From Laburnicola sp. R22_1 (taxonomy: Eukaryota > Ascomycota > Dothideomycetes > Pleosporales > Didymosphaeriaceae): a stretch of DNA of 64,000 nucleotides. The position numbers and the translations under genes were made by a program. The notes below the pieces were generated by a model, which saw only the letters and a list, made by a program, of their open reading frames with translations, was not told the DNA's origin and did no database searches. Numbering within the stretch: the stretch's first letter is position 1; each line of letters starts with the position of its first letter. Location: contig JACONQ010000015.1 of NCBI GenBank assembly GCA_014281115.1, positions 806,001-870,000 on the forward strand. The letters run 5' to 3'. This document shows, in pieces, positions 22,187 to 33,727 of the stretch.

Positions 22187-24320
22187 CCGTGGGTCACCAC
22201 CTCGTGCACGGCCCCACCTCGTGCACGGCCAACACCAAATCTCCCGCACTTTCAGAATCGCTTTACACCACCAATATACACCCAATGGAGGCTGCCCTAG
22301 AGTCGTTCAAATCGCTGAAGCTTGGAGAGAAGCCTAATTCTACTCAGACTGCGAAAAAGTACGGTGTTGATCGAACGTTGCTGTCGAAGCGTCACCGCGG
22401 GGTTATCGGCAGCTATGCGGAGAAAGTCGATAATATGCGCCTTCTTAACTCTACACAGGAAACTGAGCTCGTACAATATATTGATAAGCTCTGTGTACGA
22501 GGGCTACCACCTACAAGGGAGATGATACGGAATTTCGCAGCAGAAATAGCAGGAAAAGAGCTAGGAAAAAACTGGGTTGATCGCTTTATTGCGCGGCATC
22601 ACATTGAGCTTGTATCTCAATGGGTATCCGGCATCGATTCCACACGCCACAGAGCTGACTCTGCCTTTAAATACGCCCTATATTTTAAGCTCCTAGACTA
22701 GAAGATAACTTAGTATGATATCGAGGCTTGCAATATCTACAATATGGATAAGAAGGGCTCCTTAATTGGGGTGCTGTCAAAAATGAAGCGCGTGTTCTCC
22801 CGCTATCGATATGATCACGGAGGCGTGAAACAAGCACTCTAGGACAGCAATAGGGAGTGGATAACTACGATAGCCTGTATTTGCGCCGACAGCAGCTATC
22901 TCACGCCTGCGCTGATTTATTAGGCTGTTTCTGGCAAGATACAAGACTTATGGCTTCAGGATTTCGACCCTATAGAGCACAAAACCTTCTTCGCCTTATC
23001 GCCCAGTGGATGGACTAACAACAAGCTAGGGCTCTTATGGCTTGAACAGGTGTTTAATCGCGAAATAAAAGCAAAGGCAAGACGATTATATTATTTACTT
23101 ATCCTTAACAGCTATGGCTCACATATATCGATGGACTTTATTAAGTTTTGCGACGACAATCAGATTCTTCTGGCCATCTATCCTCCCTACGCTACCCACA
23201 CCTTGCAGCCGCTTAACGTCTGCCTTTTTAAGCCTCTATTAACTGCCTACTCAAACAAGCTCTCCAAGTTCATGTATAGCTGTCAGGGCATCTCCGCGAT
23301 TACAAAAAGAGACTTCTTCCGCTTGTTCTATAAGGCCTGGCATACAACGTTTAAGGAAAAGACGATCTTAACAGCTTTTTAAGTCACAGGGCTTTCGCCG
23401 TTAGACTCAGAGGCTATACTTAAGAAGTTTAAAATAGAGGAGACTGAGAGGCCCTCATTAAGCGATAGTACTACTTCCGTACTCAGCGCTTTAGATTGGA
23501 GAAAGATTGAGCGATTACTGCGCCAGGTAGTGGAGGATATCTACGATTGACGCTCCCAACAGCTAAGCTAGACGATTCACGTGATGGCTGTACAAAAACA
23601 GCTCCTCCAGCATGAAAACGAGCGACTCAGAGGGGCCTTTGTCAATAAGAAGAAGCGCCGTCAACGTGGCAGGCCTCTATTACTTAAGGCACTATAGGAG
23701 TATAATAGTGGAGCTATATTCTGGTCGCCATCTAAAGTTAAGGACGCCCGCGATCGCCAAGCACAAAAGGATGCCAACAAGCAGCTACTACAACAACAGA
23801 AGTCCAAGGAGATCAAGCGTAGGGAGTAGCAGAAGCAGGAGAAGGCTACCATGCTTGAAGAGAGGCAGCGCATGAGAGAGGTGGCCAAAGAAATACGCCT
23901 TTAAGAACAGCGCGAGAAGGCCGTGCAGCGCGAAGAAGCTAGGATCGCGCGCGAAGCCAAAAAGCAACTCTAACAAGATATACAATTCTCCAAAAAGGGT
24001 AATAGACGCCGTCAAAAGGCCTTTGCACCACCTCCTCAAGTCGCTGAGGAGACAGAGGATGTTGGTGTGGATATATCATCTGTAGTTGATGTGGTGCCTA
24101 CACCCGGCCCTGCTACGCGTACCCGCAAAGTACGCCTCCCACAGAGGTATCGCACGTAGTTTATCGTTACCAATCAATCAAATAGGTCCTTAAAAGCCCT
24201 CCACTAAAAAATCTCGCGATAATACAATATATATGCGACTCTACAGCTGCAAAAGTTGTGGGTGTGGGCATCTGGAAACCGTGCACCAGGTGGGGCCGTG
24301 CACCAGGTGGTGACCCACGG
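22187..24320 (+). mobile_element. pogo/Fot1-type DNA transposon, element 2
   Basis: 2134 bp with inverted termini starting CCGTGGGTCACCACCT, and TA duplications at 22185-22186 and 24321-24322. The left end has two perfect abutting 17-bp copies of CCACCTCGTGCACGGCC (22197-22213 and 22214-22230). The right end carries the same pair with CTCGTG changed to CTGGTG. It is a sister of element 1: same orientation, same coding length, unrelated terminal sequence. Confidence 0.92.
22285..24159 (+). pseudogene. Element 2 transposase, RIP-degraded
   Basis: A 625-codon frame, exactly the length of the element 1 frame, with about eleven in-frame stops, mostly TAG. The domain order is identical: psq HTH (GVDRTLLSKRHRG), CENP-B-type HTH (LVQYIDKLCVRGLPPTREMI), DDE core (IYNMDKKGS, LILNSYGSH, LQPLNVCLF). 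The second and third Asp are replaced by Asn. A Lys/Gln/Arg coiled-coil tail ends ATRTRKVRLPQRYRT. More stops than element 1 suggest an older or more heavily mutated copy. Confidence 0.88.
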
Positions 24321-24322
24321 TA

Positions 24323-24559
24323 TCTTTAGCCTAGCGCAAAAGAGGGGGAGGCGTAGCGCGCGGGTGGGCCTCGGCACCGTGGGCATCGTACCCACTTGGT
24401 ACCTCTCTCCATACAATAGGACATACCAGCTTTTATCCTGCTTCTCTTGTTACCGCCCTTTGATAGGCTATCTCGCCGTCCTTTAGAGCTCTGTAGTTAA
24501 TTTAATAGTGCCGCTTGTCGCGGCTAAGCTCTACTCTCCTAGTAATAGTTATATATAGG
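24323..24559. repeat. Unclassified spacer containing a dispersed repeat fragment
   Basis: 237 bp between elements 2 and 3. The segment at about 24423-24497, read on the minus strand, matches about 74 bp at 44760-44833 with only a few transition differences. The source element is not recognised. Confidence 0.6.
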
Positions 24560-25602
24560 TATAACGTGGTTCACCAGCGAGTGACCCACACCAGTGAGCG
24601 CGCCACCTTTGCCAAGACCCCACCATCACCAACAATACCATCATAATACAACCACCTACCATGTCTTCTAAGCCATCTAATAAAGCTCGGTTACTTATTG
24701 CTATTAGAGCTATCGAACAAGACCCAAATCTTACAGAGCGAGCAGCAGCAGGGCTGTATAACAACGGAACGACTGCACGACGCGATAACCCACCTAAATC
24801 AAAGAATTTTACTCTCCTTAAGGAGCAGGCGCTTGTTGATCGTATAATCGAGCTGGACACGCGTGGATTCCCTCCTACGAAGCTTATGATACGCACAATA
24901 GCCGATTCACTACGTTTACAGAGAGGAAAGCCACCTGTTGGCATTAACTAGACAGACAGGTTTATTAAGCGCAGACGTGAAGTTAAAACGCGTTGGTCTT
25001 GGTCATACAACAACTAGAGGGCACAAAAGGAAGATCCTAAGGTTATAAACGCGTGGTTCAAGCTTGTGGAGGGCATTAAAGTCAAGTACGGCATTATAGA
25101 TAAGGACACCTACAACTTTAATGAATCAGGCTTCCTAATAGGGGTTATAGGGTCTTAGCTTGTGGTCACAGCATTAGAGAGGCGTGCGAAACCCAAATTG
25201 ATACAGCCAGGCGACCGCTAGTGGATTATAGTGATCTAGGGTATCTGCGCTGCTGGATGGGCAATCCCTCCCTTTATTATCTACGCCGGCAAGCGTCACA
25301 TCTCCACCTGGTACGAAGACGCGTTAATTCCTGGCGATTGGGTAATCGCTGTTAGCGAGAACGGCTAGATAAACAACGAGCTTAGTATCGCGTGGTTAAA
25401 ACACTTTAACGCGCATACAAAGGGACGCGCTAAAGGAACCTATTAGCTGCTAGTTATTAACGGCCATAAGAGCTATAACTTAATTAAGTTCCAGGATTAC
25501 TGCAAGGAATATAAGATTATTACTCTCTATATGCTGCCATATTTGTCACACCTACTGCAGCTGTTAGATGTAGGCTATTTCTCCCCGCTAAAGAAGGCAT
25601 AT

Positions 25603-25829
25603 TGTCAGATTGGATAGGTGATCCGAACAACTATCGTGGGTGGCAGGAGAGAGATGAAACAGCCCCTACCCAAATAGGGATAGTATGGAGGATTAGCCAA
25701 GAACCAAAACAGCGCACAAGCAAACCTCGAGAGAGGAGACACACAATCAACAGAATGAGCCGATCTCAACACTTATTAAAATTAAACCACCTTTCATCTT
25801 ATTTATTAAGAATACCCTTATATCTGACA
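25603..25829 (+). repeat. 5' LTR of the young copia element
   Basis: 227 bp, TG...CA ends, identical by eye to the 3' copy at 30905-31131. It should carry the promoter and transcript start of the element. Confidence 0.95.
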
Positions 25830-25936
25830 ATTAAGAGTCTCAGTGCCTCTACCTTGAACACCGGAACAACCAGAACGCCGATACAACTCGAGCCGAAACG
25901 ACGCGACGTCGCACAGAACGATAAAAATCCATCAAG

Positions 25937-28900
25937 ATGTCAACTACCCCGAATCGCGACCCCACAGTAATCCTTATGGACCATACCCAGTGGATCAAGT
26001 GGATCGCACAACTGGAGTCGAAGTGTGTGTCGTTGAACGTCTGGTCGAAGATCGACCCCAAACAGATGGCCCAGCCACTCGCCGAACCTATCGCCCCAAT
26101 CAGGCCCTTGATAGCCGACTATCAACCAGCTACAGCGGCGATAAACCAACATCAAACCCAATACCGAGCGAATCACGGGCAGCACGCAGTGATACCCCCG
26201 TTTGTACCGGCTCGACCGTCCGACCTCTCGAACGCCGGCAAGACCTCATACAAAGAAGACGTAGACGACTTCAAGTCCATTTTTGAAGAATACAAGGTCC
26301 TCGATCAGAAACATCAACGAGAACAAACCCACTTCTCTCAGGTCACCGACTTCATTCGGACGACAGTATCCTCACACCTATTCACCAACTGCTGCAAGCC
26401 GTCCCAACCATATCGAAGCTGGATAATCAAACTCGCCGCTACTGTAGGCGTGAGATCAGAGGACGAGCTCAACAAAGCAAGGGAACGATACCAAGCAGCC
26501 TTTAAACCAATGAGGACAACAGCCCATTAGGACACCTGGCTTACTGAAGTGGACCACGCGGTTACAGAAGCCAAAGCGACTAGTGTACCCAACTGCCTGA
26601 ACGATCAATTCATCAAGAACGACTTCGTGAAAGCTACAGCAAAGAATTTCCAAGGATGGACAATCTCATTTATGGAAAACGGCCTCCCAGATCCTACGGT
26701 GACGGCCACCGACATGTTCCTACGATTTAGAAAACAAGCCAACCTACTATACCCAGCCAAGAGCAAATCGTCCAGAGCAGCCTTCTCAGCTGGAGGACCA
26801 ACCCTCGCTGGAGAAGAAGCTAATAATAATGCCGATACCAAACCAACTCGCGGAAGAGGTCGTAACCAACGTCAAAAGCGCAGTTATCGCAATAGTGATA
26901 CAATCGACCATACAACGCAGAAGTGTAAGGCTTGTGATAGACCACATGATCTCAACAAGTGTTGGTATGCAATGCCAGAGACAGCGCCTCCAAATTGGAG
27001 AGCCCGAGACGGCGTCAAGAGAATGGCTCAAGAAAGGATTAGCAACAATGCTGAACTTCAGGAGGAAATACGCTCAGCGAAAAGGCCACAATCAAAGACC
27101 CCAGCTCTCAAGAAGTCGCACTCAGCGACTCCAACAATAGAAGCTTCCACAGAGGAGTGACTACATAGAAGGCAAATTGGAGAGGTCAATATTGCGATAG
27201 CCGCCGCCTCTTTCATAACGAAACAGTCAAGGTACCCACTTGAACGATCCTTTATCCTCAACTCAGGGACAACGTGCTATATAGCAAATAATATCAGACG
27301 ATTCACAAACACTCGGCCACCCACACCAGGAGATTTCTTATAGGCAGGGAACTCACGCGTATGGATCATGGCATATGGCTCACTATATGTGAGAGTGAAG
27401 ACTGCAGGCTCAACACGCCGCCTTCACCTCAGAGATGTGGCCTTCTGCCCAGACCTACACTGTAACCTTGTCTCATTTAGAGTACTCCGACAACAAGGCC
27501 TATGGTGGGATACCAAGTCAAACCCTACCGTACTACGCCGATACGACAATAGCGCTGTTGCGCTCCTTAAAGAACGATACGGACAATGGGTTGTTGAGTA
27601 CAACAATGTCTCTGAGCCAAAATCAACCTTTGCAACAACCAAAGCACGCACAATCAAGCCGCGACAACGAGCGAGCGGTGAGATGTGGCACAAACGACTG
27701 GGACACCCAGGACCTCAGGCACTTGAGCACCTCGTGCATCACTCTGAGGGGGTGAAGATTGTTGGCATTCCTACCGTCAAGTGCGACGCATGTGGAAGAT
27801 CAAAGTCTAAGCGACAGATAAGAAGAACCCCCCGAACAATCCTAGAAGGTCCAGGAGAGCGAATAGCCCTAGACTTTCATGATTACGAAGAAGGGAGTAA
27901 CACAAAGGAGAAGAGCCAAATGCTAATCATGTGCAGAGTTACCAGTATGCTATAGGATTTCTATTTCAAAGACAACCGACCTGCCAGATCAATCATTAAA
28001 ACCCTCCAAACATTTATCACATTTATAAAGAATCAATTTGGGATTGCGGTCAAAGTCATTAAGACTGATAATAAGACGTTTCGCTCAGCCGAAGCCCAGA
28101 GGTGGAGGGACGAGCAAGGTATAGCAGTGGAGCCCTCAGCACCTGATACCCAAGCCCAAAACGGCGGAGCTGAACGCTCAGGGGGTGTGGTAAAGGAGAA
28201 AGCTCGTGCAATGCGCCTTGACGCGAATCTACCATAGGAAGTATGGCCTGAAGTGACTCGAACCGCCGTATACCTATACAATCGAACACCCAAGTATTCG
28301 AATCGCTAGAAGACGCCCTATAAAGCGTTCTTTACCGCTGTCGCCTTTCAAAATGGGATAGTCACGTCCCCACGCAAACCAAACCAATCCCATCTACGAG
28401 CATATAGCTACAAGGCCTTTGCCATGACGGATGATACGAAGCGTGGCAAAGGACGTCTACAAAGACTCGACCCAAAGGCATGGATTGGATACTTAGTGGG
28501 TTACGTTTCCTCAAACATCTTCAGGATATGGATACCATCGATGGGCAAGGTCATCAGCACCCGCGACGTAGTGTTCGACAAAGATAGCATCTTCAACAGA
28601 GACATGAAACACATTATAGACAATCTTATGCACAGTACCCTTGAAGAAATTGCAACTTGGATCAGGACGATAGAGCTACCGCCTTCACCATCACAACAGA
28701 ACAATGCTACAAGCAGGTTCTATGAGGATGAAGCGACGGACGACTCTCCTTCTGAGCAAGTGGGGACACCCCAGTACGACGAGCGCGGGAAGAAGGTCAT
28801 ACCCTACCCGACGCCGCCAAGTACACCACCACCAGCAGCCTTATTAGCGCAACTAATGAGCTCAGATGGATACGAGCAGTGCCCCAACTCGCTGCCCAGC

Positions 28901-30848
28901 GCTAGAGATGATCAGGAGCTAGATCCAGCCCTGCCTCGCCCTGGAGGAATACAGCCTGTTGAGAGAGCCCTCCTACGTGAAGAGGAAGGAAAGCTGGTTG
29001 ATCCCCAGTTGCCCCTCTCTCACGACCTGGACAGACTCCGATCTCCACTCAGTTCCTTACCCAGTGAAGCGAAAGCCACTGCACCATGGACCGCAGCCTT
29101 CATGGCCGGTACCAAAGCAGGTCACGTTCGTGAAGTAGAGGGGAAGAAACTGGATAACGCAAGCATTGAACGCATGATAATGAAGGGCTATCAGCCTCAT
29201 TACAGCGAACTGTCACCAGCACCTCCTCCGAACGGGCTCAAGCCTACGCACCCACTCTACATGCTCTTTAAGAAAGCCGAGGAAGAACACCTCGATAGCC
29301 ACAAACAAACGAAGTCATGGACTAAGGTGCCCACTATTCAGGCAAGACGAGAAGGAATCCAGATACTGGATTCAATGTGGGTATACACCTACAAGCTCGA
29401 TCAGCACCACCACTTCCAGAAGTGTAAGGCAAGGCTAGTTGTCCAAGGCGATCAACAGAACAATGTTACCGCCCAAGAGACCTATGCCGCCACACTCGCA
29501 GGAAGATCGTTTAGGATGCTGATGGCTATTGCTGCTCGGTTTAACCTAGAGCTAAAGCAGTACGACGTGACCAACGCTTTCGTACATGCATTGATTGATC
29601 GTGTTATCTACATGCGAATGCCACGCGGGTATGCACGTCCAGGCACGATACTTCAGCTTCAAAAGGCGCTGTATGGCCTGCGGATCTCACCCTTACTATG
29701 GCAAAGGGACTTCACCACCTACCTCACAGAGCTTGGTTTCTCTGTAGTTCCACACGAACCATGTTGCATGGTACGAAAAGGGGTGTTTATCTTCTTCTAC
29801 GTTGATGATATCATTCTTGCGTATCACCCACGAAACCGTACACTAGCAGACCAGGTCGTGAAGGATCTCCAGAAGAAATACAGCCTAACAGGAGGAGGGG
29901 ATTTGAGATGGTTCCTTGGAATAGAGGTGATGAGAGACCGAACCCAGCAGAAGATATGGCTATCGCAAGCCGCGTATATCGACAAAATCGTCCAACTCGC
30001 AACTGATCATGACCTTCGCCACGATACCCCGATGGCTCGAATAGAGCTTACTGGCCGCACAGACCTCGCAACACATGGAGAGATCAACCTGTACCAACGC
30101 AAAATTGGCTCCCTACTCTTTGTAGCGGTGAATACACGCCCTGACGTTGCATTCGCTGTCTCGCGACTCGCCCGCTTCCTTACCAATCCAAGCCCAACAC
30201 ATCAACAAGCGACTGACCGCGTCCTCTTATACCTACACTCTACACGAACATACGCCCTAGAGTTTGGAGGAGACGATAGTCTTATCGTAGCTAGCGACGC
30301 ATCGTTTGCAGACAACACAATGGATAGGAAGAGTTCCCAAGGGTACGCAATTAAACTATTTGGCGGCCTTATCGCCTGGCGAGCCAACAAGCAGGACACG
30401 GTTACCACTTCGACAACTGAGGCAGAGCTCCTAGCACTATCCCAAGTAGCTAAGGAAGCTATGTTTACACGGATGCTGCTTAACGAACTTCAAGTAACAC
30501 TGGAAGACCCAGTGATTACTATTCAGTGCGACAACAAGCAGACGATTCGGCTGATCAACGAGGAGATCTCTCAGCTGACGACCAAGCTCCGACATGTGGA
30601 TATCCACAATCACTGGCTACAACAGGAGGCAAAGAGGAAGTCAATTAGAGTGACATATGTCCCCTCGAGCGATATAATCGCCAATGGATTCACTAAGACC
30701 CTTCCTGTTGGGACCTGGCCCTAGTTCCTAAGCCAAGTAGGACTGGCAAACGTGAAGGACCGCATGATCGTAGAGCAAGGAGAGATAGATGCGATAACAC
30801 GAAAGATTGAAGCTTTAGGGAGAACGGTAGATGCTGAGACATCCTAGA
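25937..30848 (+). pseudogene. copia Gag-Pol polyprotein with RIP-type stops
   Basis: One frame without frameshifts. Stops lie at 26528, 27158, 27341, 27953, 28235, 28307 and 30722; six are TAG and the one at 27158 is TGA. Order: Gag with a degenerate CxxC/HxxxC region (KCKACDRPHDLNKCW); protease motif FILNSGTTCYIAN with Asn in place of the usual catalytic Asp; GAG-pre-integrase (MWHKRLGHPGPQALEHLVHH then CDACGRSKSK); integrase core (ALDFHDYEEG, VIKTDNKTF, NGGAERSGG); reverse transcriptase with FFYVDDIILAY at about 29795-29825; RNase H (IVASDASFADN, TSTTEAELLALS). Protease-integrase-RT-RNase H is the copia order. The longest open stretch is 28424-30721. Identical LTRs with several stops point to recent insertion followed by mild RIP. 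Confidence 0.92.
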
Positions 30849-30904
30849 TCACCTAAGAATGAATGGTGAACAGCTCAAGGCGAGGTCGCCGAGCTGAGGG
30901 GGTG

Positions 30905-31131
30905 TGTCAGATTGGATAGGTGATCCGAACAACTATCGTGGGTGGCAGGAGAGAGATGAAACAGCCCCTACCCAAATAGGGATAGTATGGAGGATTAGCC
31001 AAGAACCAAAACAGCGCACAAGCAAACCTCGAGAGAGGAGACACACAATCAACAGAATGAGCCGATCTCAACACTTATTAAAATTAAACCACCTTTCATC
31101 TTATTTATTAAGAATACCCTTATATCTGACA
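30905..31131 (+). repeat. 3' LTR of the young copia element
   Basis: 227 bp, identical by eye to the 5' LTR. It is preceded by a G-rich polypurine tract and followed by the CATAT duplication. Confidence 0.95.
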
Positions 31132-31935
31132 CATATAGTGCTGAGATTTTAGGCTTAGCGCGTTAGCTAACAACCTATATTACAAAGATCGAGTTCCTCC
31201 CAGCCTTTAAAACCGCGTTTTTAAAGGTTTTCTCTGCAGAGACAATTAAGGGTAGTTTTCGCGGTGCTAGGCTAGTCCCATTAAATCCAGAGGAGGTGTT
31301 GCAGCACCTTAACATCCGCATCCGTACACCTAGTCTGCCCATTAAAGAGCCTACCACCTAGGAGTCTAAAACACCAAGTAACCTACGCGAATTTAAGGCG
31401 CAATTAACACTGGTTTGTAAGAGAATTAGAGATCACTTTAATTCATTACTAACTTTAACTATGCAGGTGCTTAAGAAGCTTAAAAAAGGCGCTCTAAGTG
31501 CAATATATAGTTAGGTACTAGTGTTAGATAAAATTGTAGGCCTTCGCAAGACAATTAAGAAGACTATAAGGTAAAAATCGCGTAAAAGGAGGTATATCCA
31601 GTATTAGGGATCACTTATAGTAGCAGAGGGATCTTAGCTAGCCACTCCTAAGAACGCTAGTGGACAAAAGAAGGGTAAATAGTTGTTAGGTACTAGTCGC
31701 GCTGCAACAGGGCCATTAACTTAACGACGTTGTGGTATTTGCAGGCAACCTGGACACAATGCGCAAACCTGCCAGGGAGTTAAAGAGGAAGAATCTAAAT
31801 TAAATACATTAACTCAGTATATATTTTCAAGTAGTGTTACGACGCAGTCTAATAATAAATAAAATGGTTTAGTGGGGTCTTGGCAAAGGTGGCGCGCTCA
31901 CTAGTGTAGGTCACTCGCTAGTGAACCACATTATA

Positions 31936-33725
31936 AGCTAGCGCATATAGTGTCCGAACACATAGGGTTTCCGAACACCGCGTCACAACACCACACCTGC
32001 AGAAAACACGCGATATCTCAGCAACGCTACTTACAATTGCCATTAACTACACATAGATTTAAGCGCTACAGCTGCTATAGCTATAGCAGCTATTTCTAAG
32101 GTGCTTAATATAGTAGATCTACGTGGTTAGACTGCTAAAGCCTTAGCTGCGCGTATAGCCTCCCTAATACTCTCTACCTCTACAAAGCGTTAATTTGGGT
32201 CTACTTAAACGCGCTTACGCTAACGCTAAGAGGTAGATATCTCTAGCTGCTGCTTAAGGCGTCTTTTCTCTGCTTCTAGGCCTGCAGCTCTAGTATTTGC
32301 AGCTGCTAGAGCCTTACCTGCTTTCTGTAGGAGCAGCCGGGTCGTACGACCTAGATTCTCGACGCTCTGGACGCTGCGCTGCGCTATATAGAGATTGTGA
32401 GGGCCCTAGGGAGTTAAGAGGAAGCTCTGGAGCTGCTGCTAAGGCTGCTGCTAACGTGTAGGCGTAGTAGGCCTCTGAGAGACCTGCGACGAGCTGAGCA
32501 CGTGATTGATGTTGAATGGGCAGATACTAGATGCCTGCTAGCTAGCTTAAATCACACGCTCTATAAAGCCTTCCTCCCTAGCTTAATAATAGCAGGTGAT
32601 AAAGCGCTCCTTCTTAATAGGCGCAGCGTTGTTAAGTGATGCGAGCTCCTAGATCTAATGTCTGTAACTAGACTTGATCACAGAGAAAGGAGCGAGATCT
32701 AGAGGCTGTAGGACGTGCGAGGTATGCGCAGGTAGGTATAGGAGCTTAATTTAATGCTGCTTGCAGAGCCAAAGGAAGTCTATATTAATATGGCTGCCGT
32801 GACCGTCAAGGATAAGAAGGCGGTACTGGCCATCACCTATAGCCGTCTTAGGTATGAATATACGCTGTAGCCACTTAGCACCTATCGCTTTTAACGTCTA
32901 TCTGTTCTCAGAGGTTATATAGAGCCAGCTAGGCACAAATTTGGCTAGGAACTAGGTAGTCTATAGGCTCTAGCCTTTAAAGATAACTGCGCAGCGTAGT
33001 TTCTGCCCTGTCGCTAATACGCACTTGATTATAGAGACCTACTCGCAATTCTCTAGAGACCGAATATAAGCCTTCTTTTTCTAACTACTAGAGAGTACTC
33101 TAGTGTTAGTACATACCCCTAGAGCAACACTAGTCTCATCTATATTGTATATATTCTCCGCCTGTATGTTAAGCCGCCGTTGAGTCTGCTCATAGAGCTC
33201 TAGGAACGCGCGTAGCTGCTCTAGTGTTGCTGCATCAGCTCTCTGAGCCTCTAGCTTTCTGCCAACTACAGAGGCAACGCGTGGCTGGCGCTAGAGGAAG
33301 TGTAAGAGCCAGAGCCTGCCAACAGGCTGGTTGTCGCCATTCATACGCAGAATTCGATTCGCTATTTCTCGCGCGCGAGCGTGTGAGGGAGGGCAGGCGC
33401 GTGCGTCTTCTTTGAGGATCCAGTCTACCAGAAAATCCTCCTGTAGAGGAGTCAGCCGCTGTTGATGCTGATGGCTAAGTGCGCTGTTTGTTGCGCCACG
33501 TAGTCGACCGTGCAGCGTTGACAAAGGGATACTGTACGCCTTCGCAGCGGCGCGCTAGCTAGTATAAAGACCTGTATTAAGATCGTTGATAGCGGATTGT
33601 ATAGCAACCTCGCGGGCGTCCATATTGATGAGCGTTGTAGAGAGATATCGCGTGTTTTCTGCAGGTGTGGTGTTGTGGCGCGGTGTTCGGAAACCCTATG
33701 TGTTCGGACACTATATGCGCTAGCT
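31936..33725 (-). mobile_element. psq-type DNA transposon, element 4 (family of the 62-kb element)
   Basis: 1790 bp on the minus strand. Near-perfect inverted termini start AGCTAGCGCATATAGTGTCC, flanked by TA at 31934-31935 (shared with element 3) and 33726-33727. TCCGAACAC occurs twice 17 bp apart in each end (31953 and 31970). The outer AGCTAGCGCATAT may be part of the terminus or a palindromic target; both readings give TA flanks. The transposase-start half (right) is near normal in composition while the left half is strongly TA-rich. Confidence 0.85.
32020..33623 (-). pseudogene. Element 4 transposase, RIP-degraded
   Basis: It starts at ATG 33623. A psq-type HTH (AYSIPLSTLHGRLRGATNS) is followed by a CENP-B/Tc5-type HTH (LTPLQEDFLVDWILKEDARA, then REIANRILRMNGDNQPVGRLW) and then the DDE region (IYNIDETSVALGV), after which stops become dense. 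The first in-frame stop is already in codons 15-25, from a Trp or Gln codon. A downstream match to the element at 62.3-63.9 kb is clear along its whole length. The left boundary is approximate. Confidence 0.75.
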
Positions 33726-33727
33726 TA

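Larger units (their letters stand above)
25603..31131 (+). mobile_element. Ty1/copia LTR retrotransposon, young copy
   Basis: 5529 bp. The 227-bp LTRs (25603-25829 and 30905-31131) begin TGTCAG, end TGACA, and read identical throughout. The 5-bp target duplication CATAT lies at 25598-25602 and 31132-31136. The sequence just inside the 5' LTR (ATTAAGAGTC) is complementary to the anticodon loop typical of tRNA-Lys(CUU), a candidate half-tRNA primer site. A G-rich tract ending GAGGGGGTG precedes the 3' LTR. It interrupts element 3 precisely between two codons. Confidence 0.95.
24661..31861 (+). pseudogene. Element 3 transposase, interrupted and RIP-degraded
   Basis: The 5' part runs from ATG 24661 to 25602 and the 3' part resumes at 31137 in the same frame. 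Many TAG/TAA codons interrupt it. Motifs: HTH-like N-terminus, YNFNESGFLIG, LVINGHKSY and LQLLDVGYFSPLKKAY, which is cut directly before SAEI. The C-terminus has a CCHC zinc knuckle, CGICRQPGHNAQTC, near 31735-31776. It is homologous to the nearly intact transposase at 50917-52563. Confidence 0.85.
24562..31933 (+). mobile_element. pogo/Fot1-type DNA transposon, element 3, split by a copia insertion
   Basis: Inverted termini start TAACGTGGTTCACCAGCGAG and end with the reverse complement, with T for C at RIP-type sites. TA duplications lie at 24560-24561 and 31934-31935. Two 17-bp units (CACCAGCGAGTGACCCA and CACCAGTGAGCGCGCCA) start at 24572 and 24589. Without the copia element and one target duplication it is about 1.84 kb, close to the related element at 50794-52629, whose termini also begin TAACGTG. 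Confidence 0.92.

Noticed and set aside
33291..33524. 77-aa minus-strand frame as a separate gene
   Set aside because: It is the CENP-B/Tc5-type HTH part of the element 4 transposase, bounded by RIP stops.
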